64,000 bases of DNA from Rosistilla carotiformis (GCF_007753095.1 NZ_CP036348.1:3472001-3536000), one strand, 5' to 3'; shown: positions 16,759-26,428, counted from the first letter of the stretch. Numbers and translations: made by a program. Notes: generated by a model from the sequence alone, not told the origin.

Positions 16759-18000
16759 ATGAAACTCGCCATCCTTTCCTGCAGTCTCAACTGTTACAGT
16801 ACTCGACGTCTGCGGGAGTCGGCGATCGCCCGCGGCCATTCGGTTAAGGTGCTCAACACGCTGAAATTTGCGATCGACGTGGAGCAAGGCGTCCCCGAGC
16901 TGTATTTCCGCAGCAAACGTCTGAGCCACTACGACGCGGTGTTGCCTCGGATCGGATCGTCGATCACTTATTTTGGTACGGCCGTCGTTCGCCAATTCGA
17001 GCAGATGGACGTGTTCTGCGCGAATTCGTCGAACGGGATCTCGAACTCTCGCGACAAACTGCGCAGCCTGCAAATCCTCAGCCGACACCAGATTGGCATC
17101 CCGCAAACGACCTTTGTCCGCGATCGAAAAGATGTCTTGCCCGCGATCGACAGGATCGGTGGGGCGCCGGTCATCATCAAACTGCTCGAAGGAACGCAGG
17201 GCGTTGGCGTGATCCTGGCCGACAACGTCAAGGTTGCCGAAGCGATCATCGAAACGCTGCACAGCACGCGGCAAAACGTCTTAGTTCAGAAGTTTGTTTC
17301 CGAAAGCAAAGGACGCGATATCCGCGCGTTCGTCGTTGGCGACCAAGTCGTCGCGGCGATGCGACGGGTCGCCCAAGGGAGCGAGTTCCGTAGCAATGTG
17401 CATCGCGGGGGACGCACCGAACCGGTGGAATTGGACGAAACGTATTGCCAGGTCGCGATTCGCGCCGCCCAAATCATGGGGCTCCGCGTCGCGGGGGTCG
17501 ATATGCTCGAAGGCAACGACGGCCCGCAAGTGATGGAAGTCAATTCGTCCCCCGGTCTGGAAGGGATCGAATCCTGCACGCAATTGGATGTCGCCGGAGC
17601 GATCATCGACTACATGGCCGCTCAAGTCGACTTCCCCGAAATCGATCTCCGTCAACGCTTGACGGTCAGTCGCGGGTACGGCGTCACCGAAATCTATATT
17701 CCCGAGGGTTCCGAATACGTTGGCAAGACGATCGATGAATCGGGCTTGCCCGAGATGGACATCAATGTGCTCACGTTGTATCGCGGCACGACCGTGATCC
17801 CCAATCCACGTCTGAAGCGATCGTTGGAACCGGGGGACCGTTTGTTGTGTTTTGGGAAACTGGACCACATGCGCAGCATGATCCCCGAACGGACTCGCCG
17901 CAAGCGACGCCCGGTTGTGAAGGTGTTGCCGCAAAGTGCCGATCGTTCCGAACCTGCGGCCAGCCCAAACGACGCTGCCGATTCCGAAGTTCAGTCCTAA
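16759..18000 (+). CDS. rimK: RimK-family ATP-grasp ligase fused to a TrkA-C domain
   Basis: Residues 1-290 are a RimK-like glutamate ligase: N-terminal domain (MKLAILSCSL), ATP-grasp with GTQGVGV at 145-151, the DIRAFVVGDQVVAAMRR strand and the metal-binding end VMEVNSSPGLEGIE at 258-271. E. coli RimK is about 300 residues; this one has 413. The extra part, about 306-375, reads as a TrkA-C/RCK-C ligand-binding domain (IYIPEGSEYVGKTIDE, VIPNPRLKRSLEPGDRLLCFG), then a basic/acidic disordered tail. TrkA-C domains sense small ligands in K+ channels and transporters, so here one may control the ligase. The partner gene upstream is a RimB-like protease. The substrate, probably a ribosomal protein, is inferred from family. 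Confidence 0.9.
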   Translation: MKLAILSCSLNCYSTRRLRESAIARGHSVKVLNTLKFAIDVEQGVPELYFRSKRLSHYDAVLPRIGSSITYFGTAVVRQFEQMDVFCANSSNGISNSRDKLRSLQILSRHQIGIPQTTFVRDRKDVLPAIDRIGGAPVIIKLLEGTQGVGVILADNVKVAEAIIETLHSTRQNVLVQKFVSESKGRDIRAFVVGDQVVAAMRRVAQGSEFRSNVHRGGRTEPVELDETYCQVAIRAAQIMGLRVAGVDMLEGNDGPQVMEVNSSPGLEGIESCTQLDVAGAIIDYMAAQVDFPEIDLRQRLTVSRGYGVTEIYIPEGSEYVGKTIDESGLPEMDINVLTLYRGTTVIPNPRLKRSLEPGDRLLCFGKLDHMRSMIPERTRRKRRPVVKVLPQSADRSEPAASPNDAADSEVQS

Positions 18001-18228
18001 CACGCGGCATTCTTCTGTCGCGCTGGGCCGAGTCCTATCGGCGGCATTCGTAATTCGTTGATACGAATCGAATGGGGAGATTTGTGGCGCTGCCTCGGAT
18101 GGCCAAGGCCAAACGAATGCGTCCGATTGCGACGCGTCTCGGCCCGATGGATCGACGTTGAACGCTTCCAGCCTCTGGTTTGCGTTGGGCGACGCCCGAC
18201 GCCCGCGCGGCAGCGAATTGCCGCTGCA

Positions 18229-19287
18229 TCAGTCTTCGATGTCAGCCAGTTCAATCGAACTTGCCCCGTTTGGCAATTCAAAGGGCAAGTCTTCGAGAAT
18301 CGGGCGGTCGTTGCCACACTGGTACAACAGATGGAACAGTCCGTTGACCGCTAGTACAGCTCCGACGGCTCCAGCCAATGCCAGCCCCGTGACCCCTTCT
18401 TGGATGATTGTCCAGACAAATTGCAGGATGCACAGCGTGGAAACCGCCAGGAGCGTGGGAGTCCGTGAGATCAGGTTAACGATCAAAGCGCCAAACGGGG
18501 CGCCAAGGGCAACGATCGGGGCGGCGGCGAGCCAATTGGCGTAAACTTCGGGATCCATGAAGTAGAGGCTTGGATTGATCCGCGCGAGGATCGCGTTGGA
18601 GGTGATTCCGATCACCGAGGTCACTGCCATGATCACAACCGATGTTGGGATCGCGATCTTCAAATCGGCACGGTACAGCAATACTAACGTCGCATAAATT
18701 AGCATGTCGATCCCGACGCCTGTCAGCGACGCGATGATTCCACCGGTGACTCCCAGCGTCAATCCAATCCAACGATCCCAGCCGCGCCAGAGGTCGCTGA
18801 CCCCTTCGGTCTGAACCAATTCACGCAGCTTAATCAGGTGCAAGATCCCAAAGCTGCACCAGATCACGGCAAAGGTCAACTTGATCCAAAGGTCGGGAAC
18901 GTAGGGAGCGATCAGCGCGGCGCCCAACGGCGTACCGATCAACGCTCCCAATATTGCCGGCCGCAATAGTCCACAGTCGATCGGTCGGCGGGCTGACAGA
19001 ATATAGACGCTGGCCGAAACCATGCCGATCGATTGGACCGCCAGCCCAAAGTTCCGGCCAAGCGAACCCGGCATGTCGAACCACAGCACCAACACGGGGA
19101 AACCAACCGTTCCGCCACCCATCGGTGTCGATCCCGCAACATACGAACCCAATGCCATCGCCATGGCAATCGGCCAATGGGATCGTAGCGACGACCACTC
19201 ATTTCCCCAGGTAACAAGACCCAACCAGACACAATAAAACGCGACCAACCACAGTCCGAAAGGCCACATCTTTTTCAGCGATTGCAT
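18229..19287 (-). CDS. TauE/SafE (TSUP) family permease
   Basis: The 352-residue protein has about eight hydrophobic segments and the two-fold pattern of the TauE/SafE family, with GSYVAGSTPMGGGTVGFPVL near residue 50 and GVTGGIIASLTGVGIDML in the middle. Family members export sulfite, sulfoacetate or similar organosulfur anions, or take up related compounds. A MarR-type regulator gene lies 54 bases upstream on the same strand with its own palindromic site, so expression is probably induced by the compound it exports. The last ~30 residues are hydrophilic. Substrate is unknown. Confidence 0.9.
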   Translation of the reverse strand: MQSLKKMWPFGLWLVAFYCVWLGLVTWGNEWSSLRSHWPIAMAMALGSYVAGSTPMGGGTVGFPVLVLWFDMPGSLGRNFGLAVQSIGMVSASVYILSARRPIDCGLLRPAILGALIGTPLGAALIAPYVPDLWIKLTFAVIWCSFGILHLIKLRELVQTEGVSDLWRGWDRWIGLTLGVTGGIIASLTGVGIDMLIYATLVLLYRADLKIAIPTSVVIMAVTSVIGITSNAILARINPSLYFMDPEVYANWLAAAPIVALGAPFGALIVNLISRTPTLLAVSTLCILQFVWTIIQEGVTGLALAGAVGAVLAVNGLFHLLYQCGNDRPILEDLPFELPNGASSIELADIED

Positions 19288-19341
19288 CGATAGACTCTAT
19301 GGTTTTTCAGTGTGAATTGGACACGACGGTCAGCACGCCGC

Positions 19342-19845
19342 TTAAGTCCCATCATCCAACCAATCGCAGCTCGCATCCTCGTGCGGACGTCGAGCCACTT
19401 TCAGCAATTCAATCAATTGGTGTCTCTGGTTTGTATCGAGGTGGCCCAGCTGCTGTTGGTGCATCGCCAAGACCGCTTCGGCCAGTTGCGTCAGCAACGC
19501 ATGTCCGTGATCGGTCAAGCCGATCTCCACCACGCGACGGTTTTCGGCCCGCCGTGTCCGTTGGATCAGGCCACGTTTTTCCAACCGATCCAACATCCGT
19601 GTTGTATCGGGAGCGCGAGAGATCAACCGACGTCCCAGTTCCATCGTCTGCATCCCATCGGGAGCGACCTGTTGCAGCAAGCGAAGCGCGTTGTACTGCT
19701 GGGGCGAGAGATCGTGTTGCGAAAACAACTGTTCTTCAACCGCTTTCAGGCAGTCGTAGGTCCGCCAAAGATGCAGGAAGACCTCCTGCTCGGGAGAATC
19801 GAAGCGGGCGTGTTGCGCGTTGAAAGATTTTGCAGGAGATGCCAT
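19342..19845 (-). CDS. MarR-family transcriptional regulator
   Basis: The ATG at 19845 is chosen over an upstream one because the upstream part overlaps the palindromic site; 167 residues. The winged helix-turn-helix is seen as LSPQQYNALRLLQQ, MELGRRLISRAPDTTRMLDRLEKRGLIQRTR and the wing residues ENRRVVEIGLTDHG. MarR proteins bind as dimers to palindromes over their own promoters and release on binding phenolics, sulfur species or oxidation. A Cys near the C-terminus (DASCDW) is the only one in this form. It precedes a TSUP permease gene in the same direction, its most likely target. Confidence 0.92.
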   Translation of the reverse strand: MASPAKSFNAQHARFDSPEQEVFLHLWRTYDCLKAVEEQLFSQHDLSPQQYNALRLLQQVAPDGMQTMELGRRLISRAPDTTRMLDRLEKRGLIQRTRRAENRRVVEIGLTDHGHALLTQLAEAVLAMHQQQLGHLDTNQRHQLIELLKVARRPHEDASCDWLDDGT

Positions 19846-19864
19846 CGTGGCATCATGTGCCACA

Positions 19865-19894
19865 GAACAACAGTTGTCAAGACAACTATTGTTC
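19865..19894. promoter_or_regulatory. Palindromic operator in front of the MarR gene
   Basis: Two 14-base arms with one mismatched pair surround AA. The core is AGTTGTC-AA-GACAACT (19872-19887), and the outer GAACAA/TTGTTC also pair. The TTG-N-CAA type core and the place 20-49 bases before the start codon fit an autoregulatory MarR site that would cover the promoter. Seen in sequence; binding inferred. Confidence 0.75.
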
Positions 19895-19928
19895 AACGGA
19901 CTGGGTTTTTTAAAGTGAGCGGTTGGGA

Positions 19929-20903
19929 CTAGTAGTCGCCGAGCACATTTCCGTCCTGCTTACGACATAAGTCGACAAAGACCTGGGCATCGACCGTTTC
20001 CGCGAGCGTACGTGTCGAACCGTCGGCCAGCACGATGACAACGACGCCGGGATGGAATCCGTAGGGTGACGCTTCGTTATCGACGTTGATGAATCGGTTG
20101 CATGTGTCGCAGCCTTTGGTGAGCCCATCGTTGGACCAATTGTAGATTCCGACACCGTTATTTCCGGCCCACGGACCATAACTGTAAAACTGAGCATTGG
20201 TGGCCGTGGGCTGCACTTTGCCGAACAACCAATGGGTTGGTTTGCCCGTCATTTCGAACAACAGCAGGGTGTTGTTGGTGCCATCGGTGATATCCGCGAA
20301 TCGGCTGCCCGTTTCGTTAAGGATGCCGCACTTTTCGTCCCAGACGTGTGTCTGGCCGGTCGATGGATCGCCCGACAGATGGTGCAGGCCGCGGACGCCT
20401 TGGTACGACGTTTCAAATCCGGTCAAGGTCGGATCCAATGCCGCCGGATCGGTCGTCCAGCCCATGTTCCAGCCCGAATAAATTGGCATCGTCCGGTCGC
20501 CAGGGGGCGACGGACATGTGAAGGCTGCCACTTCCATGTTGACCGCGGTTTGGTTGGCCACATCGTCAAAGCCATAGGTTTGGTCATAGATGTCGTGCAG
20601 GTTCGCTCCTTCCATGTAGGGCAACAGCATTGCCAAGAATCCCGTCACGACCTTGGTGGGAGCCCCGGCTGAGTTCGTGCCATCGTAAACCAAGCGCCCG
20701 GGGGGCATCCGGCGGAGCGTCGAATGGTAATTGTGGCATGCCAGGCCGATTTGACGAACATTGTTGGTGCATTGCATCCGACGGGCGGCTTCGCGTGCCG
20801 CTTGAACCGCTGGCAAAAGCAGTCCAACCAAGATGCCAATGATGGCGATGACAACAAGCAATTCAACTAACGTGAAGGCGGGACGGATAGACCGTGAGCG
20901 CAT
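19929..20903 (-). CDS. DUF1559 prepilin-like protein
   Basis: A long upstream extension is discarded: the ATG at 20903 has AGGGA in front and gives the standard short leader; 324 residues. The N-terminus reads MRSRSIRPAFTLVELL, so the residue before the cleavage site is Ala and not the usual Gly. Then follow the hydrophobic helix, [12 protein letters not shown], the DUF1559 body with CDTCNRF, and the C-terminal VVIVLADGSTRTLAETV. The family is probably exported and processed like pseudopilins; function is unknown. It has no lipoprotein partner and stands alone between the MarR gene and a giant heme protein, all on the minus strand. Confidence 0.92.
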   Translation of the reverse strand: MRSRSIRPAFTLVELLVVIAIIGILVGLLLPAVQAAREAARRMQCTNNVRQIGLACHNYHSTLRRMPPGRLVYDGTNSAGAPTKVVTGFLAMLLPYMEGANLHDIYDQTYGFDDVANQTAVNMEVAAFTCPSPPGDRTMPIYSGWNMGWTTDPAALDPTLTGFETSYQGVRGLHHLSGDPSTGQTHVWDEKCGILNETGSRFADITDGTNNTLLLFEMTGKPTHWLFGKVQPTATNAQFYSYGPWAGNNGVGIYNWSNDGLTKGCDTCNRFINVDNEASPYGFHPGVVVIVLADGSTRTLAETVDAQVFVDLCRKQDGNVLGDY

Positions 20904-21244
20904 TGGGATATCCCTGTCAGTAGGTGGGTCAGCGATAAAGCGTTGACGCGTTCCTGGCTGGCGGTGGGAGTACCGGTCAAAATCGTTGACCGGTCCCGGG
21001 CTTGCTTGGTAGCTGCAACTGAGACTCAATTGCAACAGTAGAATCGCCGCCGCGTCCCTTCGCAAGCCCTTCTGTGACACCAATGGCGAAAGTTGGACAG
21101 CATAGTGAGGGTTTCGAGGGCGATGGGCTGGTATCGAACGACTCCCGGTTGGGATGGTTGCCAGCAAACGGGAACGTCCCACGGACGTGACCTTCGCAGG
21201 TTTCCGAGTCCGAAGCCTCGGAAACCTGCACAAATTGCGCTTCG
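20904..21244. other. 341 bp gap, promoter region of the DUF1559 gene
   Basis: This lies between the stop of the 1661-residue protein gene and the DUF1559 start, both on minus. Frames run through it without features. I see no clear hairpin for the upstream gene and no confident promoter. Confidence 0.45.
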
Positions 21245-24200
21245 CTACTTCTGGAACAACGGGCTCGATTTATCCGCCCCCGACAAAACGTAGGCAACCA
21301 GGTCGAGCACCTGTTCTTTGGTGAAATAGTTCAGCAGTCCGTTGGGCATTGCCGACTTTTCATTTTTGTTCTCGTGCTCGATTTCGTCTTTAATCACGAC
21401 GGTCGGTTTGTCCTGGTTCAATGGATCCGCTTTGATGTGAACCTCCGTCGCCGTTTCGGCAACAACAAAGCCGGAGACAACGTCGCCGGTATCTAAAAGG
21501 TAGGTTCGCATCGCGTATTTCTCATCGATGTCTTTGGACGGATCGAGCATCGATTCCAACAGATAGGCAGCAGTTCGCTTTTTCGCATCCAGTTGCAAAA
21601 GGTTCGGGCCAAACTGACCTCCCTGGTCACCGATCTTATGGCATTGGTTGCATCCGATTCGTTGGAATGCCAAGGCTCCTGAGTCGAAGGAACGTCCCTC
21701 GGCAGCGAGTTCCGCGTCGCTGAAATCGCTGCGTTTCCATTCTTGGACCAACTTGGGAATCCAACCGTCGGTCGACGCTTGAGCCACCGCGACGCTACCG
21801 TCTTCCAGGGGATATTCCGCCATCAAATCGACGGCACTCCAGAACGTGGCGTCTTCTCCACGGTCGATTGCCCGCATGGAAGCGACGTGCTTTGCATCGA
21901 TGGGATTGGCTCGGTTGGACCATGAATTGCGAACATACGTCAACACGGCGGCGATCTCTTCGTCATTCAACAGATGCCGGAAACCGGTCATCGGCGGCAA
22001 CGGTGGCGAACTGTACCGCTTTCCTTTGACTTCGATCGTGCCATGCATCCCGTCGAGCACCAATCGGATTAAACGATCGGAATTGCCCGTCGTCCACAGG
22101 CTCCCATCGATCGGCGGATACAGGTTTGGCAGACCTTGTCCGCTGGGCTGATGGCAGGTCGCACAATGGCTCTCCCGCGCATAGACCTCGGCCCCCAACT
22201 GCATATGCTTCGGGTCAGCCGTTACCGGGATGCTCGCCCGCAGGGCTTTCAGTTGTTTGCCCGCGTCGGCCATCGCCGCCCCGCTCACGCTTGCCAGACT
22301 GGATCCCAATTGCAACAGGTTGCCAAACGCACCGCTTTGACGCTCGACGGGCGTGGCACTTTCGGCACGCGTCAGCAACGTTTTTAGAATCGTGGTCGCG
22401 TCGTTGACGGACAAGGTGTCGGCGACGGTGCGGCTGGGGAGCGCCGCCAACGCCTCGAGCGCCGGTCCAGACATCGTGTCGCTGGTCACCAACTTGGAAA
22501 AGTCTTCGATCTTCGCTGGTAGATGTCCAGGCCACGCAGCGATCCCATGCAACGCTTGCAGCCGCAAATTTCCGCTGTTGGCCGATCGCAACACGCCGGC
22601 GTCAATCTTCTGCTTGTTGAAACCAGGTCCCAGCCAAGCGACTTCCAATCCGTCGCCGCCACCGTTGTCGAAATAGGTGACAACGATCGTATGCAGTCCC
22701 GCATCCAACGCCAGCTTACCACTCTTTTCCGAAAACCCGTGAAGCCCATCGTTATCGATGACTTCCGTCCCATCGATGTACAATCGCGAACCATCGTCCG
22801 AACGGATCGAAAAGGTATATTCGCCGCTCGCCGGTACCACGATGGATGCGGTTTGCCGGGTGGCGAAGGCGTCTTTAGCCCCGCCGGGGACAAACGTCTC
22901 GAACTGGTCGATCCGGCCCTTCAGTTGAGGCTTCAGTCGATCGAGCGTTTCCAGTTGGACGTTCTTGGGATTGGGTTGGTAGTATTCAAATGCAACGGCT
23001 GGGCCGACCGAAGCGGTTGCCTTGTCGGCTTCGCTGCGCAGCCCTTCGGGAATCTCGAACATCAGTTCGCGGACGCGTGGGAACAAGGCCTCCCGGACCT
23101 TTTCGTCATCAACCCTGCCAGTACTTACCAACAAATCTCGCATCCGATCGCGCGATCCGAGTGCATGTTGCCAAACCGAATCGGCAGCTCCCGAATTCAA
23201 CCACGCGGTATAGGCAGCGATACGAACCTCGGAAGCTTGCGTTTGATCGGCCAGTGGACGCAGCACTCCCGCACTGCCAGTTTCTTTTCCAGCGATCAAC
23301 GGCAACAGGTTCGCAAGGTCGTTCAGACTGGCCCGTTGTTCCTGTTCGGCATTTCGGATCGTCACAACGATTTGTTCAAGCGGCGATCGATCGTTCGCTT
23401 TGGCGACCGCATCGATCGCTTCGCGGCGAAGCGCCGCGGGGATCTTTTCTCGCGACAGCAACGCTTGATAAACGGTGTTGGATCGCTCCATTTCCAACAT
23501 CAATTGTGGCGAAGCGTTTGCCAACGCGTACGCCTCAGCGGCGGTTGACAATGGCGTTTTCGACCGGATTGCGTCGGCAATCATTGTGTCGACATGGATT
23601 TGTTTCCGCGCGTAATCCAGTACCGATTGCAGTTCGGGATCGGTCGGTCGCGTGGCGACTTCGAAGATCGCTTCGGCGGCTGCCAGTCCTTCAAAATCAA
23701 CGGCGGCTTTGGCTGCCTCTGCCCGGACCAGTGCCGAATCGTCTTTGGCTGCTGCCGACAACAACGCGTCCCAACCGGGAAGATGATCGTGCATTATCTG
23801 TCCCGCGTGTCTGTGTTGAGCCCAGTGGCCTAGCGTGCGAATCGCCGCGGCGCGAACACGCGGTTCGGATGCCTGGAACGTTTTTTCAACCAAGCCAATG
23901 TTGGGAACGCGGTGTTCCTCATGAACCCACAGACATTCCAACAATGCTTGGGCTTCGTCGCGATCGATGTCGGCGTGCTTGGGGGTCAAGCTGGCTGCAA
24001 ACGCTTGCGTTCGCTCGATCACCTGTTTCGAATCTCGGCCGCTTAATTCGATCCGCGCGCGGTACCGTGTCCCGTTTTCTTTGCTGAAGAAATTTTGCAA
24101 GACGACGTCGATCGGTTTGCCTTGCATCTTCACCACGGGTAACGGTTTGGCGTCTTTCGCGGCGACGCGATAGATTCGACCGTGCTGATGATCGCGATTG

Positions 24201-26230
24201 GGGTCGCGCATGTTGTGTTGCATGTGACCGATCAACGTGTTTTGCCAATCGGCGATGTAGACGGCCCCGTCGCCACCAACCTCGATATCCGAAGGACGGA
24301 AATTGGGGTCGCTGGATTGCAGCAGGTCCGCAGTGCGATTGGCCGTGATCTCCGCGCCGTTGTAATCGACTTCGTATTGCAGGACGCCCAGGAATCCGAT
24401 CGTGTTGCAGATCAAGAAATTGTTTTGGCTGGCGTCGGGGAAATGGCTGCTGGACAACAAACCCGTTGCCGCGACGGGACGCCACTCTTTTTTGAACCAT
24501 TGCCGTCCCCCAGGACGCTCTCCCTTGCCAATGCTGACATAACCACCGGTTCCAGTGGTCCCATCGTTGGCGAATTGATATCCCCAGCGATCGAACACGT
24601 CGCCGTGCGGATTCGGGCCGATCGGATAATGGAATTCAAATTCGTAGGTTCTTGGATTGAAGCGATGGACACCGCTGGCACCCGAACGGAACGTCCGTGT
24701 TGGAGTTTCAAAGGCGGCCACATTGAAGATCCCTCGCGACCAATAGATCCAGCCATCGGGGCCCAACAGCATCGCGTTGGCACTATGGTGCGTGTCGGCG
24801 CTGGACAAACCTTGCAGCAAGCGGATTTTGACATCGGCACGGTTGTCGCCGTCGGTATCTTTCAGGAACCACAACTCTGGCAACGCGGCGACGACCACAC
24901 CTCCGCCCCAAAATTCGAACCCGGTGACGCTATTCAATTCGTCGGCAAAGACGATCAATTCATCGGCGCGTCCGTCTTGGTTTTCGTCGGGCAGGATCAC
25001 GATCGCGTCCTTGCGAGGTTCCATCGGATTCCAGTGGGGATACGACGGCCAGACCGAAGCCCACAAGCGTCCATCGGGATCGACCGCCATCTGCACCGGA
25101 TTGATCAGCCGCGGGAATTCCGCTTCGGATGCAAACAGATTCACTTCCAAACCGTCTTGGACCGTCATCTGCGAAATCGCTTCTTCGCCCCCGAGATACG
25201 GGAACGCTCCGTTTTCCAACGGGCCCTGCTTGTTGGGGCGAACTACCAATTCGGCCGGCAGGTTGTCGTCTTGCAATTCCGTTTCGTTCCCCTGGGCGAG
25301 CGACCAGATATGGCGATCGCGATTGGCCGTTTTAACGTCAAAAATCTCCATCTCGCGCATCATCACATCGGCGTTCGATTGTCCGAACCAGGCGAGTTTC
25401 GATCGCCCGCCGAAGACGTTGTATTCGTCGACGACACGATAACGGCTGAACCAATGGTAGTTTTTGTCCAACACCGCTTCGCGCAGTTCGGCCACGTCGG
25501 CATCGGCTGGCAACGAACCGTTGGCAAGGCTCGAGAAAGGCGAACCGGCATCGGTCAACAAGCCGCGGGCGAGTTCCCGGTTGCCATGATCCAACAAATG
25601 GATCCCGTTCATCGTCAGCGGTTTCTCGGCGTCGCGATACCGCTTCTGCGAAAGCGCGAACAGATCGACAAACGGGACCTGTTTGGCGCTGCAAATCTCC
25701 CGCATCGCCGCAGTGTAGATCGCCAAGTTTTTATTGTTCTCGCTGCCATCGGGAAGATGCGGGCTGTGCAGGTCTTCGTGCGCCAAAGGCGAGAATACGA
25801 TCAGTTTGGGAGCCGTTTTGCCGTTGTATTTTTGCGACCGCATCTGGTCGATCATCGCTGCCAGATCGGATTCAAACCCTTTTAGTCCCGCTTCCCCCTT
25901 GAGCGCTTCGTTGTATCCGAAAAAGCAGAACACGACGTCGGCGGCGCATTTTGACAGCCACATGTCGGCGTCGCCAAAGTTGTCGGCGCGCTGCCGCAGT
26001 TTGACTTCGTCGCCGGAGAACCCAAGGTTGCGGAACGTCAACTCGTGTTCGGGCAACACCGCCTGCAGGTAGGTTTCCAACCAGGCGTCGTGTTGCATTC
26101 GGTCGGCGAGCGTGTTGCCGATGTAGACAACATGATCCCCCTTCTGAAATAGAGGTTCGTTTGCAGTACCGACCTGCGATAGGCCGAACAGAAGCAGGGT
26201 AAATAACCAGTGGCGGTGCATCGATAACAT
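21245..26230 (-). CDS. Giant secreted GDSL/dehydrogenase/PA14/di-heme protein
   Basis: The 1661 residues start with a signal peptide (MHRHWLFTLLLFGLSQ, ending near TANE); the ATG at 26221, three codons in, is an equally good start. Domains in order: SGNH/GDSL hydrolase about 25-250; PVC-type membrane-bound dehydrogenase beta-propeller about 340-700 with DTDGDN and DPNRDHQHGRIYR; HEAT-like helices about 720-1060; PA14 sugar-binding domain about 1085-1220; cytochrome c with CATCH at 1356-1360 and a likely Met ligand at 1414; a second heme domain with CNQCH at 1527-1531. Two hemes allow electron transfer from the dehydrogenase site to a periplasmic acceptor. The acyl-esterase part could remove acetyl groups from a polysaccharide before oxidation. 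It is a longer paralogue of the protein at the left edge. Activity is inferred from domains. Confidence 0.9.
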   Translation of the reverse strand: MLSMHRHWLFTLLLFGLSQVGTANEPLFQKGDHVVYIGNTLADRMQHDAWLETYLQAVLPEHELTFRNLGFSGDEVKLRQRADNFGDADMWLSKCAADVVFCFFGYNEALKGEAGLKGFESDLAAMIDQMRSQKYNGKTAPKLIVFSPLAHEDLHSPHLPDGSENNKNLAIYTAAMREICSAKQVPFVDLFALSQKRYRDAEKPLTMNGIHLLDHGNRELARGLLTDAGSPFSSLANGSLPADADVAELREAVLDKNYHWFSRYRVVDEYNVFGGRSKLAWFGQSNADVMMREMEIFDVKTANRDRHIWSLAQGNETELQDDNLPAELVVRPNKQGPLENGAFPYLGGEEAISQMTVQDGLEVNLFASEAEFPRLINPVQMAVDPDGRLWASVWPSYPHWNPMEPRKDAIVILPDENQDGRADELIVFADELNSVTGFEFWGGGVVVAALPELWFLKDTDGDNRADVKIRLLQGLSSADTHHSANAMLLGPDGWIYWSRGIFNVAAFETPTRTFRSGASGVHRFNPRTYEFEFHYPIGPNPHGDVFDRWGYQFANDGTTGTGGYVSIGKGERPGGRQWFKKEWRPVAATGLLSSSHFPDASQNNFLICNTIGFLGVLQYEVDYNGAEITANRTADLLQSSDPNFRPSDIEVGGDGAVYIADWQNTLIGHMQHNMRDPNRDHQHGRIYRVAAKDAKPLPVVKMQGKPIDVVLQNFFSKENGTRYRARIELSGRDSKQVIERTQAFAASLTPKHADIDRDEAQALLECLWVHEEHRVPNIGLVEKTFQASEPRVRAAAIRTLGHWAQHRHAGQIMHDHLPGWDALLSAAAKDDSALVRAEAAKAAVDFEGLAAAEAIFEVATRPTDPELQSVLDYARKQIHVDTMIADAIRSKTPLSTAAEAYALANASPQLMLEMERSNTVYQALLSREKIPAALRREAIDAVAKANDRSPLEQIVVTIRNAEQEQRASLNDLANLLPLIAGKETGSAGVLRPLADQTQASEVRIAAYTAWLNSGAADSVWQHALGSRDRMRDLLVSTGRVDDEKVREALFPRVRELMFEIPEGLRSEADKATASVGPAVAFEYYQPNPKNVQLETLDRLKPQLKGRIDQFETFVPGGAKDAFATRQTASIVVPASGEYTFSIRSDDGSRLYIDGTEVIDNDGLHGFSEKSGKLALDAGLHTIVVTYFDNGGGDGLEVAWLGPGFNKQKIDAGVLRSANSGNLRLQALHGIAAWPGHLPAKIEDFSKLVTSDTMSGPALEALAALPSRTVADTLSVNDATTILKTLLTRAESATPVERQSGAFGNLLQLGSSLASVSGAAMADAGKQLKALRASIPVTADPKHMQLGAEVYARESHCATCHQPSGQGLPNLYPPIDGSLWTTGNSDRLIRLVLDGMHGTIEVKGKRYSSPPLPPMTGFRHLLNDEEIAAVLTYVRNSWSNRANPIDAKHVASMRAIDRGEDATFWSAVDLMAEYPLEDGSVAVAQASTDGWIPKLVQEWKRSDFSDAELAAEGRSFDSGALAFQRIGCNQCHKIGDQGGQFGPNLLQLDAKKRTAAYLLESMLDPSKDIDEKYAMRTYLLDTGDVVSGFVVAETATEVHIKADPLNQDKPTVVIKDEIEHENKNEKSAMPNGLLNYFTKEQVLDLVAYVLSGADKSSPLFQK

Positions 26231-26428
26231 CAGGCGTGCGGCTCGTGGGTGGTGGGGAACCAGCTGCGGAGGTGCCTTGGGGCGACTTAGGGTGAAGTCA
26301 CCGCTGCGGGCAAACTGGCGGGATTTTCAGATACGGGCGTGTGAGTTCCCGCAGTATCATAGTTAGGGGGGCGACGTGAGCATAGCAGGCTCCCCCATTC
26401 TTGTGGAAATGAATAGCGCTTCGCAGCG

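Noticed and set aside
24182-25885. 567-codon open frame on the plus strand opposite the giant heme protein gene
   Set aside because: It mirrors the codon structure of the strong minus-strand gene, has no signal, domain or ribosome site, and the minus frame has clear domains.
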